A DNA stretch of 64,000 nucleotides from Rhodospirillales bacterium (GTDB lineage Bacteria; Pseudomonadota; Alphaproteobacteria; Reyranellales; Reyranellaceae). The notes below the pieces were generated by a model. It did no database searches. It saw only the letters and a program-made list of their open reading frames with translations, and was not told the DNA's origin. Each line of letters opens with the position of its first letter. Position 1 is the first letter of the stretch. Made by a program: the position numbers and the translations under genes. Below are positions 52,840-61,353 of the stretch, in pieces. The stretch lies in the NCBI GenBank assembly GCA_009377525.1, contig WHTW01000013.1:1-64000 (forward strand). Reading direction: 5' to 3'.

Positions 52840-52844
52840 AAGGC

Positions 52845-52900
52845 CGTTCCCCGTGCCCATCCCGGGGCGGGGGCGTCAAACACATCGCTCATTGGAGGAT
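52845..52900 (+). promoter_or_regulatory. ROSE-like RNA thermometer upstream of hsp20
   Basis: The leader can form a GC stem (CCCCG...CGGGG, about 52850-52868). A 3' hairpin follows in which TCGCTC (52885-52890) pairs with GGAGGA (52894-52899), leaving one bulged G and an ATTG loop. This is the ROSE arrangement (U-Y-G-C-U facing A-G-G-A) that hides the Shine-Dalgarno sequence of small heat-shock genes in rhizobia and relatives until temperature rises. It is shorter than classic ROSE elements. Confidence 0.6.
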
Positions 52901-52907
52901 GATGATC

Positions 52908-53351
52908 ATGCGAACCTTTGACTATTCCCCGTTCTATCGCGCCACCGTCGGCTTCGACCGGGTCTTCGACCTGCTCGATTCGGTGGCCAGCCAGTCCGGC
53001 TCCAACGGCTATCCGCCGTACAACATCGAAAAGTCGGGCGACAACGCCTACAAGATCGTGATGGCGGTGGCGGGCTTCGCCGAGGCCGAGCTGAACGTGA
53101 CCCAGAAGGAGAACGAGCTCCTGGTCACCGGCCAGACCGCGCAGAACGGCCAGGACGAGAGGCAGTATCTCTATCGCGGCATCGCCGGCCGTAACTTCGA
53201 GCGCCGCTTCCAGCTCGCCGACCACGTGAAGGTCGTCGGGGCGAAGCTTGCCAACGGCCTGCTGACGATCGAGCTGCAGCGTGAGATCCCGGAGGAGAAG
53301 AAGCCCCGTGCGATCCCCGTCGAGGCTGCCAAGCCCGCGCTGACGCACTAA
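52908..53351 (+). CDS. ibpA: Small heat-shock protein Hsp20 (IbpA-like)
   Basis: ATP-independent holdase chaperone of 147 residues that binds unfolding proteins in the cytoplasm. RTFDYSPFYRATVGFDRVFD is the class A N-terminus; the alpha-crystallin core runs through YPPYNIEKSGDNAYKIVMAV, LNVTQKENELLVTGQ, and the closing GLLTIELQREIPEEKKPR. ATG 52908 is nine bases after GGAGG; ATGs at 52899 and 52902 are too close to it. Regulation by the thermometer directly upstream is likely. Confidence 0.92.
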   Translation: MRTFDYSPFYRATVGFDRVFDLLDSVASQSGSNGYPPYNIEKSGDNAYKIVMAVAGFAEAELNVTQKENELLVTGQTAQNGQDERQYLYRGIAGRNFERRFQLADHVKVVGAKLANGLLTIELQREIPEEKKPRAIPVEAAKPALTH

Positions 53352-53370
53352 TCGTCAGGCTCCCTGAAGA

Positions 53371-53400
53371 AGGCGTTGCGGGCAACCGCAGCGCCTTTTT
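53371..53400 (+). terminator. Rho-independent terminator after hsp20
   Basis: GGCG-T-TGCGG (53372-53381) pairs with CCGCA-G-CGCC (53386-53395) around GCAA and is followed by five T. Confidence 0.88.
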
Positions 53401-53437
53401 CGTTGCGGCCGTCCGCGACGGGCCGGACAATGCCGCC

Positions 53438-53977
53438 ATGACCCTATCCGCCCAGCTCACCCATTTCGGCATCCACACCACCGAGCTCGACCGCATGGTC
53501 GACTTCTACACCCGCGTCATGGGCTTCGTGATCAGCGACCAGGGCACCGGCCGCTCGGGCGCGCGCGTGGTGTTCATGACGCAGAACCCCGAATGCCATC
53601 ACCAGTTCGTGCTGTTCGACGGCAAGCCGCAGGACCTCACCTACAATCCCGTGAACCAGATCTCCTACCGGCTCGAATCGCTGGACACGCTCAAGGACTA
53701 TCGTCGGGCGCTGGTCAAGGAAGGCATCACCGAGCATCGCGTGACCGACCACGGCAACGCCTGGGCGCTCTACTTCAAGGACCCCGAAGGCAATCCGGTC
53801 GAGCTCTACGTCGATTCGCCGTTCCACACGCCGCAGCCCTGCGGCGAGCCGCTCGACCTCGACCAGTCGAACGACGAGATCCTCACCCACACCGAAGCCA
53901 TGTGCCGCAGCCGGCCACGCTTCATGAGCCGCGAGGCCTGGATGCAAGGCATCCAGGCGAAACTCGACGCGCGCTGA
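53438..53977 (+). CDS. VOC-family (glyoxalase/extradiol dioxygenase-like) protein
   Basis: Single-module vicinal-oxygen-chelate protein of 179 residues. Metal-ligand positions are suggested by LTHFGIHTTELDRMVDFYTR (first His), CHHQFVLFDGKP and ALYFKDPEGNPVELYVDSPF (closing Glu). The C-terminal 45 residues are a helical tail (QSNDEILTHTEAMC) seen in some bacterial dioxygenase-like members. It lies after the hsp20 terminator and convergent to the aldo/keto reductase gene. The substrate is unknown. Confidence 0.82.
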   Translation: MTLSAQLTHFGIHTTELDRMVDFYTRVMGFVISDQGTGRSGARVVFMTQNPECHHQFVLFDGKPQDLTYNPVNQISYRLESLDTLKDYRRALVKEGITEHRVTDHGNAWALYFKDPEGNPVELYVDSPFHTPQPCGEPLDLDQSNDEILTHTEAMCRSRPRFMSREAWMQGIQAKLDAR

Positions 53978-53982
53978 AGCCG

Positions 53983-54993
53983 TCAGCTGCGCGGCGCCAC
54001 CCTGCCCTCCTGCGGCTCCATCGGGTCGCGGTAGCCGGGCGTCGACGGATGCCCGGGAACCACCAGGCCGTCGACCAGCGCTTCGCAGTCGGCGGGCAGC
54101 TTCTGGCCAAGCGCGCCGATATAGTCGCCAAGTTGGGCTTCGGTGCGCGGCCCGCAGATCACCGAGGTGACTAGGCGGTTCTCCAGCACCCACGCCATGG
54201 CGAACTGGCTGGCGGTCATGCCAAGCGCCTCGGCGCGGGTCTTCAGCTTCTGGGCGATCGCCAACGACTCCGGCCGCCACTCGGTCTGCATCATGCGCTG
54301 ATCGTTGCGCGCCGCGCGGCTGTCGGCAGGCGGCGTGGCGCCCGGCGCGTACTTGCCCGACAGCACGCCGCGCGCCAGCGGGCTGTAGGGAACGACCCCC
54401 AGGCCGTAGTAGGCGGCAGCCGGAAACTGCTCGACCTCGGCCATGCGATTGAGCGCGTTGTAGAGCGGCTGGGTCGCGACCGGGCGGTCGGTGCCGATAC
54501 GGTCGCAGATGTTGCAGATCTCGGCGATCCGCCACGCCTTGTGATTGGAAAGCGCGAAGTAGCGGATCATCCCGGCGCGCGCCAGATCGGCCAGCGCGTG
54601 CACCGACTCCTCGAGCGGCGTCTCGAGGTCCTCGCGGTGCAGGTAGTAGATGTCGATATAGTCGGTGCCGAGCCGGGCGAGGCTCTGGCGCGCCGCCTCG
54701 AAGATCCACTTGCGCGACGAGCCGCGCTGGTTGGGCCCCTCGCCCATGGTGCCGTTCAGCTTGGTGGCGACCACCCAGCGGTCGCGCTCGTTGCGGATCG
54801 CCCGCCCGACCACCTCCTCCGACTTGCCGCCGTTGTAGACGTCGGCGGTGTCGATGAAGTTGATGCCGGCGTCGCGGGCGGCCGCGATCATGCGCTGGGA
54901 GTCCGCCTCGCTGGCCGGGCCACCGAACATCATGGCGCCGAGGCAAAGCGGCGAGACCTTCAATCCACTGCGGCCGAGCTTGCGGTACTCCAT
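53983..54993 (-). CDS. Aldo/keto reductase
   Basis: NADPH-dependent TIM-barrel reductase of 336 residues (AKR11/YajO-like). Catalytic tetrad regions: NFIDTADVYNGGKSEEVVGR (Asp, Tyr), VVATKLNGTMGEGPNQRG (Lys) and DIYYLHREDLETPLEES (His). Coenzyme site: GVVPYSPLARGVLSGKY and VTSVICGPRTEAQL. It is the last gene of the LacI-GH127-transporter operon, 11 bases after the permease gene, so it may reduce the sugar released or imported. Confidence 0.9.
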   Translation of the reverse strand: MEYRKLGRSGLKVSPLCLGAMMFGGPASEADSQRMIAAARDAGINFIDTADVYNGGKSEEVVGRAIRNERDRWVVATKLNGTMGEGPNQRGSSRKWIFEAARQSLARLGTDYIDIYYLHREDLETPLEESVHALADLARAGMIRYFALSNHKAWRIAEICNICDRIGTDRPVATQPLYNALNRMAEVEQFPAAAYYGLGVVPYSPLARGVLSGKYAPGATPPADSRAARNDQRMMQTEWRPESLAIAQKLKTRAEALGMTASQFAMAWVLENRLVTSVICGPRTEAQLGDYIGALGQKLPADCEALVDGLVVPGHPSTPGYRDPMEPQEGRVAPRS

Positions 54994-55004
54994 CTTGCTC
55001 TCCC

Positions 55005-55682
55005 TTATTGGACGGCGAGCTTCGTCGGCGCGAGGTGCACGGGATCGAGCCGCCGCTCGAGCCAACGGCTGTAGGCCGACAACGGCCAGCACAGCAGGAA
55101 ATAGAGAAGCGCCACCAGACCGTAGACGATGAACGGCCGGAACGTGGCGTTGTTGACCATTTGCGCCGTGCGCGTGAGCTCGGCGAAACCGATGATCGAG
55201 GCGAGCGATGTGCCCTTCAGCACCTGGACCATGAAGCCCACGGTCGGCGGAATGGCGATGCGGAAGGCCTGCGGCAGGATCACCAGGCGCAGTTCGAGCA
55301 TCGGACCGAGCGCCAACGCCCGCGCGCCGTCCCATTGGCCGCGCGGGATGGCCTGGATGCAGCCGCGCCAGATCTCGCCCAGGAAGGCGCTGGTATAGAA
55401 GGTGAGCCCCAATGCCGCCGCCAGCCAGGCGTTGGCCTGCAGGCCGAGCAGACTGGCGCCGAAATAGACGAGATAGAGCTGCATCAGGAGCGGCGTGCCC
55501 TGGAAGAGCTTGATGTAGGCGATGGCGACGGCGCGCGGCAGCCGCCGCCTGCTGACGCGCAGGACGGCAATCACCAGTCCCACGACGCCGCCGCCCACGA
55601 AGGCGAGGATGGCGAGCAGAACGGTCCAGCGCACGGCCTGCACCAGGAACCACGCCTCGCTCAAGGTGAACTCGCGGATCAT
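55005..55682 (-). CDS. ABC transporter permease, polar amino-acid type
   Basis: Inner-membrane subunit of 225 residues. Four to five hydrophobic segments, with the HisM/GlnP-type signature IAYIKLFQGTPLLMQLYLVY and the EAA loop EIWRGCIQAIPRGQWDGARA. ATG 55682 overlaps the stop of the sister permease (ATGA). Together they form a heterodimeric channel. No ATPase gene is present in the operon. Confidence 0.88.
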   Translation of the reverse strand: MIREFTLSEAWFLVQAVRWTVLLAILAFVGGGVVGLVIAVLRVSRRRLPRAVAIAYIKLFQGTPLLMQLYLVYFGASLLGLQANAWLAAALGLTFYTSAFLGEIWRGCIQAIPRGQWDGARALALGPMLELRLVILPQAFRIAIPPTVGFMVQVLKGTSLASIIGFAELTRTAQMVNNATFRPFIVYGLVALLYFLLCWPLSAYSRWLERRLDPVHLAPTKLAVQ

Positions 55683-56353
55683 GTGTGCGCGCTCCAGCGA
55701 CGGAACAGCAAGCGATCGACCACGGCAAACACCGCCTGGAAGGCAAGCGACAGCGCGAGGTAGATGCCGGTCGCGACGAAGTAGAATTCGAAGGAGCGAA
55801 AGTTGCGGGCGATGATGGTGTCGGTGACCGCCGTCAGCTCCTCGGCCGAGATCACCGAGACCACGCTGGAGGCCAGCATGACCAGGATGAACTGGCTGCC
55901 GAGGGCGGGAAACACCGTGCGCAACGCGGGCACGATCACGACGAAGCGGAAGATCTGGTGCGGCTTCAATCCGAGGGCACGGCCCGCCTCGATCTGGCCG
56001 CGCGGAACCGATTCGATGCCGGCCCGCACGATCTCGGTCGCATAGGCGCCGAGATTGACGACCATGGCCAGCAGCGCCGCCTGATCGGGCGTGAGCCGCA
56101 GGCCGAGCGACGGCAAGCCGAGATAGACGAGCAGCAGCTGAACGAGGAACGGCGTGTTGCGCACCGCCTCGACGTAGCCGTGTGTGATCGCCCTCAGGAC
56201 GCGTGACGACGAGGACTTGCCCAGCGCCCCCAGGATGCCCACCGCGAGGCCGAGCACCATGGTGAAGGCCGACAGGCGCAGCGTGAGCCAGGTACCCAGC
56301 AGGAGCTTGTCGAGCTCCTGCCAGACGATGCCGAATTGGAAGACATAGCTCAC
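55679..56353 (-). CDS. ABC transporter permease, polar amino-acid type
   Basis: 224 residues; partner of the downstream permease. GTWLTLRLSAFTMVLGLAVG begins the membrane domain. The family signature is YVEAVRNTPFLVQLLLVYLG and the EAA loop EIVRAGIESVPRGQIEAGRA. The start is GTG 56353 (codons for SYVFQFG follow), 22 bases after the binding-protein gene. Confidence 0.87.
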   Translation of the reverse strand: MSYVFQFGIVWQELDKLLLGTWLTLRLSAFTMVLGLAVGILGALGKSSSSRVLRAITHGYVEAVRNTPFLVQLLLVYLGLPSLGLRLTPDQAALLAMVVNLGAYATEIVRAGIESVPRGQIEAGRALGLKPHQIFRFVVIVPALRTVFPALGSQFILVMLASSVVSVISAEELTAVTDTIIARNFRSFEFYFVATGIYLALSLAFQAVFAVVDRLLFRRWSAHT

Positions 56354-56375
56354 GGCGGATGACGGCGCCGGGTGA

Positions 56376-57173
56376 TCAGAACACCGGCAAGGTGCCGAGC
56401 GGCAGCTCGCGCCACTTGCGGCTGATGGCGTCGAGCTCGCCGTTGTTCTTGATGGCGTAGACGAAGGTGTTGAGCCATTGCAGCAGGTCGGTCGAGCCGC
56501 GGCGGACACCGATGCCGAAATGCAGTTCGCGCAGCACCACCTTGACCTCGTAGTTCTTGCCGGGGTCGTTGCGGTTCAGCGTACGGTTGACCAGCAGGCC
56601 CGTGCCGACGAGGTCGATCTGCCCCGAGATCATCGCCTGCAGGCCGGTCGCCTCGTCGTCGAAGCGCTGCAGGTTGATCTTCTTGTCGGCGACGAGGGGC
56701 GTCAGGATGAGATCCTGCATGGCGCCGCGCGGCACGCCGACCTTGAGGCCGGCGAGGTCGTCGACCGACTTGACTTTGCGGCTCTCGGGCGCAACCAGCG
56801 TCGCGGCCTCGCTTGCGTAGGGGATCGAGTACCAGACCTGCAACGCCCGCTCCGGCGTGATGCCGAACAGGCAGATCAGCATGTCGACCTTGCCGCTCAG
56901 CAGGTTGGGGATGCGGTTGGCGCCGGTGACGGAGACGAACTCGACCGGCACGCCGAGGTACTTGCCGACCAGGCGCGCCACGTCGGGATCGTAGCCCTCC
57001 GGCTGCCCGTCCTTGCCCATCAGGCCGAAGATCGGCGTCGTGGTGTTGACGCCGATGATCACCTTGCCGCGCTTGATGATCTCGTCGACCGTCTGGGCCT
57101 GCGCGGCCCCGAGCGGCGCAAGGCCAAGCAACATCGCCATCAGCAATCCGAAAATTCCGCTTCTTGTCAGCAT
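56376..57173 (-). CDS. Periplasmic substrate-binding protein, amino-acid type
   Basis: Family 3 solute-binding protein of 265 residues. Signal peptide MLTRSGIFGLLMAMLLGLAP, cleaved probably after AQA (residue 26). Then IIKRGKVIIGVNTTTPIFGL, GQPEGYDPDVARLVGKYLGV, NLLSGKVDMLICLFGITPER and LRELHFGIGVRRGSTDL. The fold binds polar amino acids or other small anions. Its place between a glycosidase and permeases raises the chance of an unusual ligand. The stop lies 22 bases before the permease start. Confidence 0.88.
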   Translation of the reverse strand: MLTRSGIFGLLMAMLLGLAPLGAAQAQTVDEIIKRGKVIIGVNTTTPIFGLMGKDGQPEGYDPDVARLVGKYLGVPVEFVSVTGANRIPNLLSGKVDMLICLFGITPERALQVWYSIPYASEAATLVAPESRKVKSVDDLAGLKVGVPRGAMQDLILTPLVADKKINLQRFDDEATGLQAMISGQIDLVGTGLLVNRTLNRNDPGKNYEVKVVLRELHFGIGVRRGSTDLLQWLNTFVYAIKNNGELDAISRKWRELPLGTLPVF

Positions 57174-57212
57174 GGCGTCCTCCCTCTCTTGTGCGATTGT
57201 CGTCGGTCAGGC

Positions 57213-59166
57213 TCAGGCCTCCCGCAGCCAGACCACCATTTCCCCTGCTTCCCGGTGATCCCAGACGTGATAAGGCACCGCCTTGAACGGCACGCGTCGG
57301 GCCGGCCACGGCTCCGTCCGGTAGAGCGCCGGGTCGACCGGCTCGGCCGCCAGGGCCGTGCCGCTCAAGGTCGCGATCCCGCCCAAAAGATCGGGTTCGA
57401 GGCGGGACGTCACGGCTTCGTCGCGCGGCAGCGCGAGGCGGTGCGGCGGCGCGGACGCATCCACCGCCTCCACGCAATAGACGATCGGCCCGCGCTTCAG
57501 GGCCACGCGGCCCTGATCGGCGTGCACGTCGGGATGGGCATAGAGGCGTTCCACCGGCATGGCCAAGGTGAGCACAACCTTGTCGCCGCTCTGCCAACGC
57601 CGGCGCAGGCAGGCGTAGCCGCGCTCGGCGAGCGCCTTGGTGTCGAACACCTGTCCGTTGACGGCGAGCGTGGCCGAGCGGCACCAGCCGGGAAGGCGCA
57701 GGCGCAGGGTGAACTCCATGGGCATCGCCGGATCGACGGCGATCTCGACGGTGCCCTCCCACGGATAGTTCGTCGTCTGCCTCAGGCTGACGGCGGCGCC
57801 ATCGACCTCGAGACGGGCGTTGCTCTCGGCATACAGGTGAACCGCGAGCTCACCGGGCGCCGTCGAGTAGACATAGGAGCCGAGCGAGGCGATCAGACGG
57901 GCGATGTTGGGCGGGCAGCACGGACAGCGGTGCCAGGTCCAGCGATGATGGGTGCCGCGGCTGGCCAGCGGGTTGTCGTAGAAGAACCGCTCACCGTCGA
58001 GCGACAGGCCGCTCAGCGCGTTGTTGTAGAGCGCCTGTTCCATGACATCGCCATAGCGGCCGTCGCTCTCGAGCAGCGCCATGCGGTGCGCCCAGAACAC
58101 CAGGCCAACCGAGGCGCAGGTCTCGGCGTATGCGGTCTCGTTGGGCAGATCGTAGTCGGTGGTGAAGCCCTCGTTGTGCTCGCTGGGGCCGAGCCCGCCG
58201 GTGACGTAGAGGCGCTTGTCGTTGAGATCGGCCCACAGCCGCCGGCAGGCAGCCAGCCAGCAGGCCCGAGTCGCCGGTCTCCGCCGCGAGATCGGCCATG
58301 GCGCAATAGAGGTACATGGCGCGCACGGCGTGTCCGACGACGCGATCCTGCTCACGCACCGGCACGTGGCTCTGGTTGTAGTGGTAGGTCGAATACCAGT
58401 AGTCCGCCGGATCGGCGCCGCGCGCACGGGCCTCGATGTCGAAATAGTGCGGCTGGCGGCCACGCTCGTCGATGAAGTAGCGCGCGAGCTCGAGATAGCG
58501 TCGCTCGCCGGTCAACCGGTAGAGCTTGACCAGGGCCAGCTCGATCTCCTCGTGGCCGCAGTAGCCGCGCCGCTGGCCCTCGCCCGGTCCGAACAGCCTT
58601 GCGACGAGATCGACCTGCCGGCACACGAGGTCGAGCAGGTTGGTCTTGCCGGTCGCCTGGGTGTGGGCAACCGCCGCCTCGATCATGTGGCCCAGGCAAT
58701 AAAGCTCGTGCCAGTCGCGCAGGTTGGTCCACTTCTTGGCGGGCTCGCGGCGCTGGAAGAAGCTGTTGAAATAGCCGTCCGGCTCCTGCGCCTTGGCGAT
58801 GCGCGCCACCACGTCGTCGATCAGCGCCTCGAGCGCCGCGTCGGGACAGGTCGCAAGCGTGTAGCTCGCCGTCTCGATCCATTTGGCGATGTCGGAATCC
58901 CAATACATCACCGAGGTCGAGGTGTTGTTCTTGCGATAGGGAAAGGCGAGCGGTCCCGGCGGCTTGGTGACATCCAGTGCCTCGATGGTGCCGATCTTCT
59001 CCATCTGGCCGTACAGGAAGGGCACGGTGCGCTCGCGCACGACGCGCTGGCGCGGCGCCCACAGGCGATCGGCGAGCTCGACGGCGGTGAACGCCACCGG
59101 CAGATGGCGGGGCCGTGGCCGATCGCCGGCGGACGTGGTCACCTCAGGCTGCGTACGCGCCATCAT
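57213..59166 (-). pseudogene. GH127 (DUF1680) beta-L-arabinofuranosidase-like, frameshifted
   Basis: Glycoside hydrolase family 127-type protein, about 650 residues if repaired. Frame one from ATG 59166: ELADRLWAPRQRVVRERTVP, GYFNSFFQRREPAKKWTNLR, HELYCLGHMIEAAVAHTQAT and GHAVRAMYLYCAMADLAAET. At about 58252-58261 a tandem GGCTGGCT shifts the frame; removing four bases restores SGLLAACRRLW. Frame two carries GGLGPSEHNEGFTTDYDLPN, AYAETCASVGLVFWAHRMAL and the HRCPCCPPNIARLIASLGSY motif with the Cys nucleophile. The catalytic residues thus lie after the shift and the 391-residue product should be dead. It starts inside the lacI 3' end. Confidence 0.82.
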
Positions 59167-60205
59167 GATGCTCCGGAAGGATGTCGGCGGAAGCGCCGGT
59201 TGCCGCGCCGCAGGACTGCCGCACCACCAGCCGGCAGGGCAGGCACTCGACGCCGGAGGGGCGCGGGCCGTCGATCATGTCGAGCAGGCGCAGGCCTGCC
59301 TGCCGGCCGAGCTCGTGCAGGTTCATGTCGACCGTGGTGATGGGCGGCCGCGTCGCGGCGGCGATGACATCCCAGTTGTCGAAGCCGACCACGGCGACGT
59401 CGTCGGGCACGCGCACACCCGTCTCGCGCAGGCTGTCGATGACACCGCGCGCGATCTGGTCGCTGCCGCAGAAGATCGCGTCGATGGCCGGACGAAGGCC
59501 GGCCAGATACTGCGCAGCCTCGCGGCCGAAGGCTTCGCTCCACGCGCCGGTAAGGACGTGGCCGGCGCGGCCGCGCAGACCCGCCGCCGCGAGGGCGTCG
59601 CGGAAGCCTTGGCGGCGCTTGCGCACCGCCTCGAAGTCGACGGGCCCTGTGACGTGGGCGATCCGGCGACGGCCCAGCCCGATCAGATGGTCGACGGCAA
59701 GCCGGGCGCCGCCGCGGTCGTCGGGCAGCAGGCAGAGCGCCCGCGGATCGGCGACCTGGGCGAAGGCATAGACGACCGGCACCGACGCACCGCCGAGGTC
59801 GACCGGCGAACGCCGGTCGGTGCGGCGGCCGGTGACGATGATGCCGTCGACGCGCTTGGCCAGCAGGGAATCTACGTGCCGGCGCTCGCGGACCGGGTCG
59901 TCGGCGCGGCAAAGGAAGACCGAGAGACGCGTGGGCTCGAGGGCGCTCTCGATGCCTTCGAGCACGGGAATGCTGAAACGGCCGTAGCTGTCGGTCGAGA
60001 TCAGGCCGACGGTGAAGCTGCGCTTGCGCAGCAGGCTTTGGGCCAGATCGTTGGGCCGGAAGCCCAGACGTTCGGCCGCGTTGCGCACGGCGTCGCGCGT
60101 CTGCTCGCGCAGCTGGCCGTAGCCGTTCAGCGCCTTGGACACGGTGCCGACGCTCACGCCCGCCAATCGGGCCACGTCGCGAATGGTCACCGGCGGCTTC
60201 GTCAC
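59144..60205 (-). CDS. LacI-family transcriptional regulator
   Basis: 353 residues. N-terminal helix-turn-helix VTIRDVARLAGVSVGTVSKA with the hinge helix PNDLAQSLLRKRSFTVGLIS. The periplasmic-binding-like core has DGIIVTGRRTDRRSP, RIAHVTGPVDFEAVRKRRQG, AIFCGSDQIARGVIDSL and VAVVGFDNWDVIAAATRPPI. The start is GTG 60205. It is the first gene of the GH127-transporter operon and an 18-base palindrome lies 72 bases upstream, so it likely represses its own operon until a sugar, perhaps an arabinoside, binds. Confidence 0.92.
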   Translation of the reverse strand: MTKPPVTIRDVARLAGVSVGTVSKALNGYGQLREQTRDAVRNAAERLGFRPNDLAQSLLRKRSFTVGLISTDSYGRFSIPVLEGIESALEPTRLSVFLCRADDPVRERRHVDSLLAKRVDGIIVTGRRTDRRSPVDLGGASVPVVYAFAQVADPRALCLLPDDRGGARLAVDHLIGLGRRRIAHVTGPVDFEAVRKRRQGFRDALAAAGLRGRAGHVLTGAWSEAFGREAAQYLAGLRPAIDAIFCGSDQIARGVIDSLRETGVRVPDDVAVVGFDNWDVIAAATRPPITTVDMNLHELGRQAGLRLLDMIDGPRPSGVECLPCRLVVRQSCGAATGASADILPEHHDGAYAA

Positions 60206-60276
60206 GACCGAGATCGACGCCCCCCTTGCGGCCCTCCCGCAGCGGCGAGCATTGCACGGCCATCCGGCCGATCGCA

Positions 60277-60294
60277 ACGGAAAACGTTTTCCGT
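60277..60294. promoter_or_regulatory. LacI-type operator
   Basis: ACGGAAAACGTTTTCCGT is a perfect 18-base palindrome with the central CG step typical of LacI/GalR operators. It lies upstream of the lacI-family gene, in its expected promoter region. Confidence 0.75.
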
Positions 60295-60329
60295 ATAGGT
60301 TTTAGCGCAGACGCCATCCCCTCCCCCGT

Positions 60330-60388
60330 CCTACGGTCCGTCCTACGGTCCTACGGTCCGTCCTACGGTCCTACGGTCCGTCCTACGG
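60330..60388. repeat. 20-base tandem repeat, nearly three copies
   Basis: The unit CCTACGGTCCGTCCTACGGT repeats from 60330; the third copy ends in CCTACGGGGG. Flanking CTCCCCCGT and ACGGGGGAG give the whole array inverted ends. It lies between the LacI-type operator and the fumarylacetoacetate hydrolase-family gene. Confidence 0.9.
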
Positions 60389-60423
60389 GGGAGGATCAGG
60401 GAGGGGGAAGCCCCCGTGCCTCG

Positions 60424-61353
60424 TTACTTGGCGTACCTGCCGCCGGTCTGCGGCGTGTGGGCGCCCTCGCCGCCCTTGTCCTTGTGCTGCGAGCGCGTGG
60501 TGCGGGCCCAGGTGCGCTTGAGCTCGTCCTTCACGTTGATGCGCAAGGTGCCCACCTTCTCGACGGTGAGCTCGATCTTGTCGCCGTCCATGAAGGAATG
60601 CAGGCCGCGGTGGTTGGTGCCCGTCGCCAGGATGTCGCCGGGCTGCAGAGTATGGATCGAGCTCGCCCATTCGATGCAGCGCGGGATCTGATGCGCCATG
60701 TCGTTGGTGTTGAACTTCTGCATCACCTGCCCGTTGTTGGAGAGCGTGATGTTGAGGTTCTGCGGATCGGCGATCTCGTCGGCCGTGACGATCCACGGGC
60801 CGATCGGCGCGAAGGTGTCGCGCGACTTCATCTGGAAGAAGACGTTGCCCGGCGGCGGCAGGCCGCGCGCCGAGCCGTCGATGAAGCAGGTGTAGCCGAA
60901 GATGTGCGTCATGGCGTCGGCCTGGCTGGCACGCGTCGCCGGCTTGCCGATGATCAGCGCGAGCTCGGCCTCGCCCTCGAAGATGCTGGCCGGCACGTCG
61001 GGCAGCACCATGGTGTCACCCTCGCCGATCACCGCCGTCGCCGCCTTGTGGAAGGCGTTGATCTGCGGCTTCTCCTTGAGCGTGCCGTCCTCCATGTAGT
61101 TCACCGCCATGCAGACGACGTTGCCCGGCTTCGGCACCGGTGGACGCAAATGCACGTTCTTGAGCGGCATGCCGGTCGTGTCGTTCGCGGCCTTCTCGAC
61201 CTTGGCCTTGTAGCTGTCCCACCGGGAAATCAGGCCGACGATGAGGTCGCGTGAATCGAGATGCGGGATGTCCTTCACGGCGTCGGTGACGTCGACGACG
61301 GCGTCGCCCTTGATGACGCCGAGCCGGTAGTCGTTGAAATAGCAGAGCTTCAC
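60424..61353 (-). CDS. Fumarylacetoacetate hydrolase-family protein
   Basis: 309 residues of the FAH superfamily, metal-dependent hydrolases or isomerases of ring-cleavage products. Seen: PPVPKPGNVVCMAVNYMEDG, PASIFEGEAELALIIGKPAT (metal Glu), FGYTCFIDGSARGLPPPGN, FFQMKSRDTFAPIGPWIVTA, and GDILATGTNHRGLHSFMDGD. The C-terminal 30 residues are a charged tail (TRSQHKDKGGEGAHTPQ). GTG 61353 overlaps the stop of the CMD-like gene (GTGA). A second FAH protein lies two genes upstream. Confidence 0.88.
   Translation of the reverse strand: MKLCYFNDYRLGVIKGDAVVDVTDAVKDIPHLDSRDLIVGLISRWDSYKAKVEKAANDTTGMPLKNVHLRPPVPKPGNVVCMAVNYMEDGTLKEKPQINAFHKAATAVIGEGDTMVLPDVPASIFEGEAELALIIGKPATRASQADAMTHIFGYTCFIDGSARGLPPPGNVFFQMKSRDTFAPIGPWIVTADEIADPQNLNITLSNNGQVMQKFNTNDMAHQIPRCIEWASSIHTLQPGDILATGTNHRGLHSFMDGDKIELTVEKVGTLRINVKDELKRTWARTTRSQHKDKGGEGAHTPQTGGRYAK

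Noticed and set aside
52700-52900. SAM riboswitch upstream of cysG
   Set aside because: Looked for on the minus strand but no conserved SAM-I or SAM-II core was recognised.
60330-60388. CRISPR array
   Set aside because: The 20-base units are directly adjacent with no spacers and there are no cas genes.
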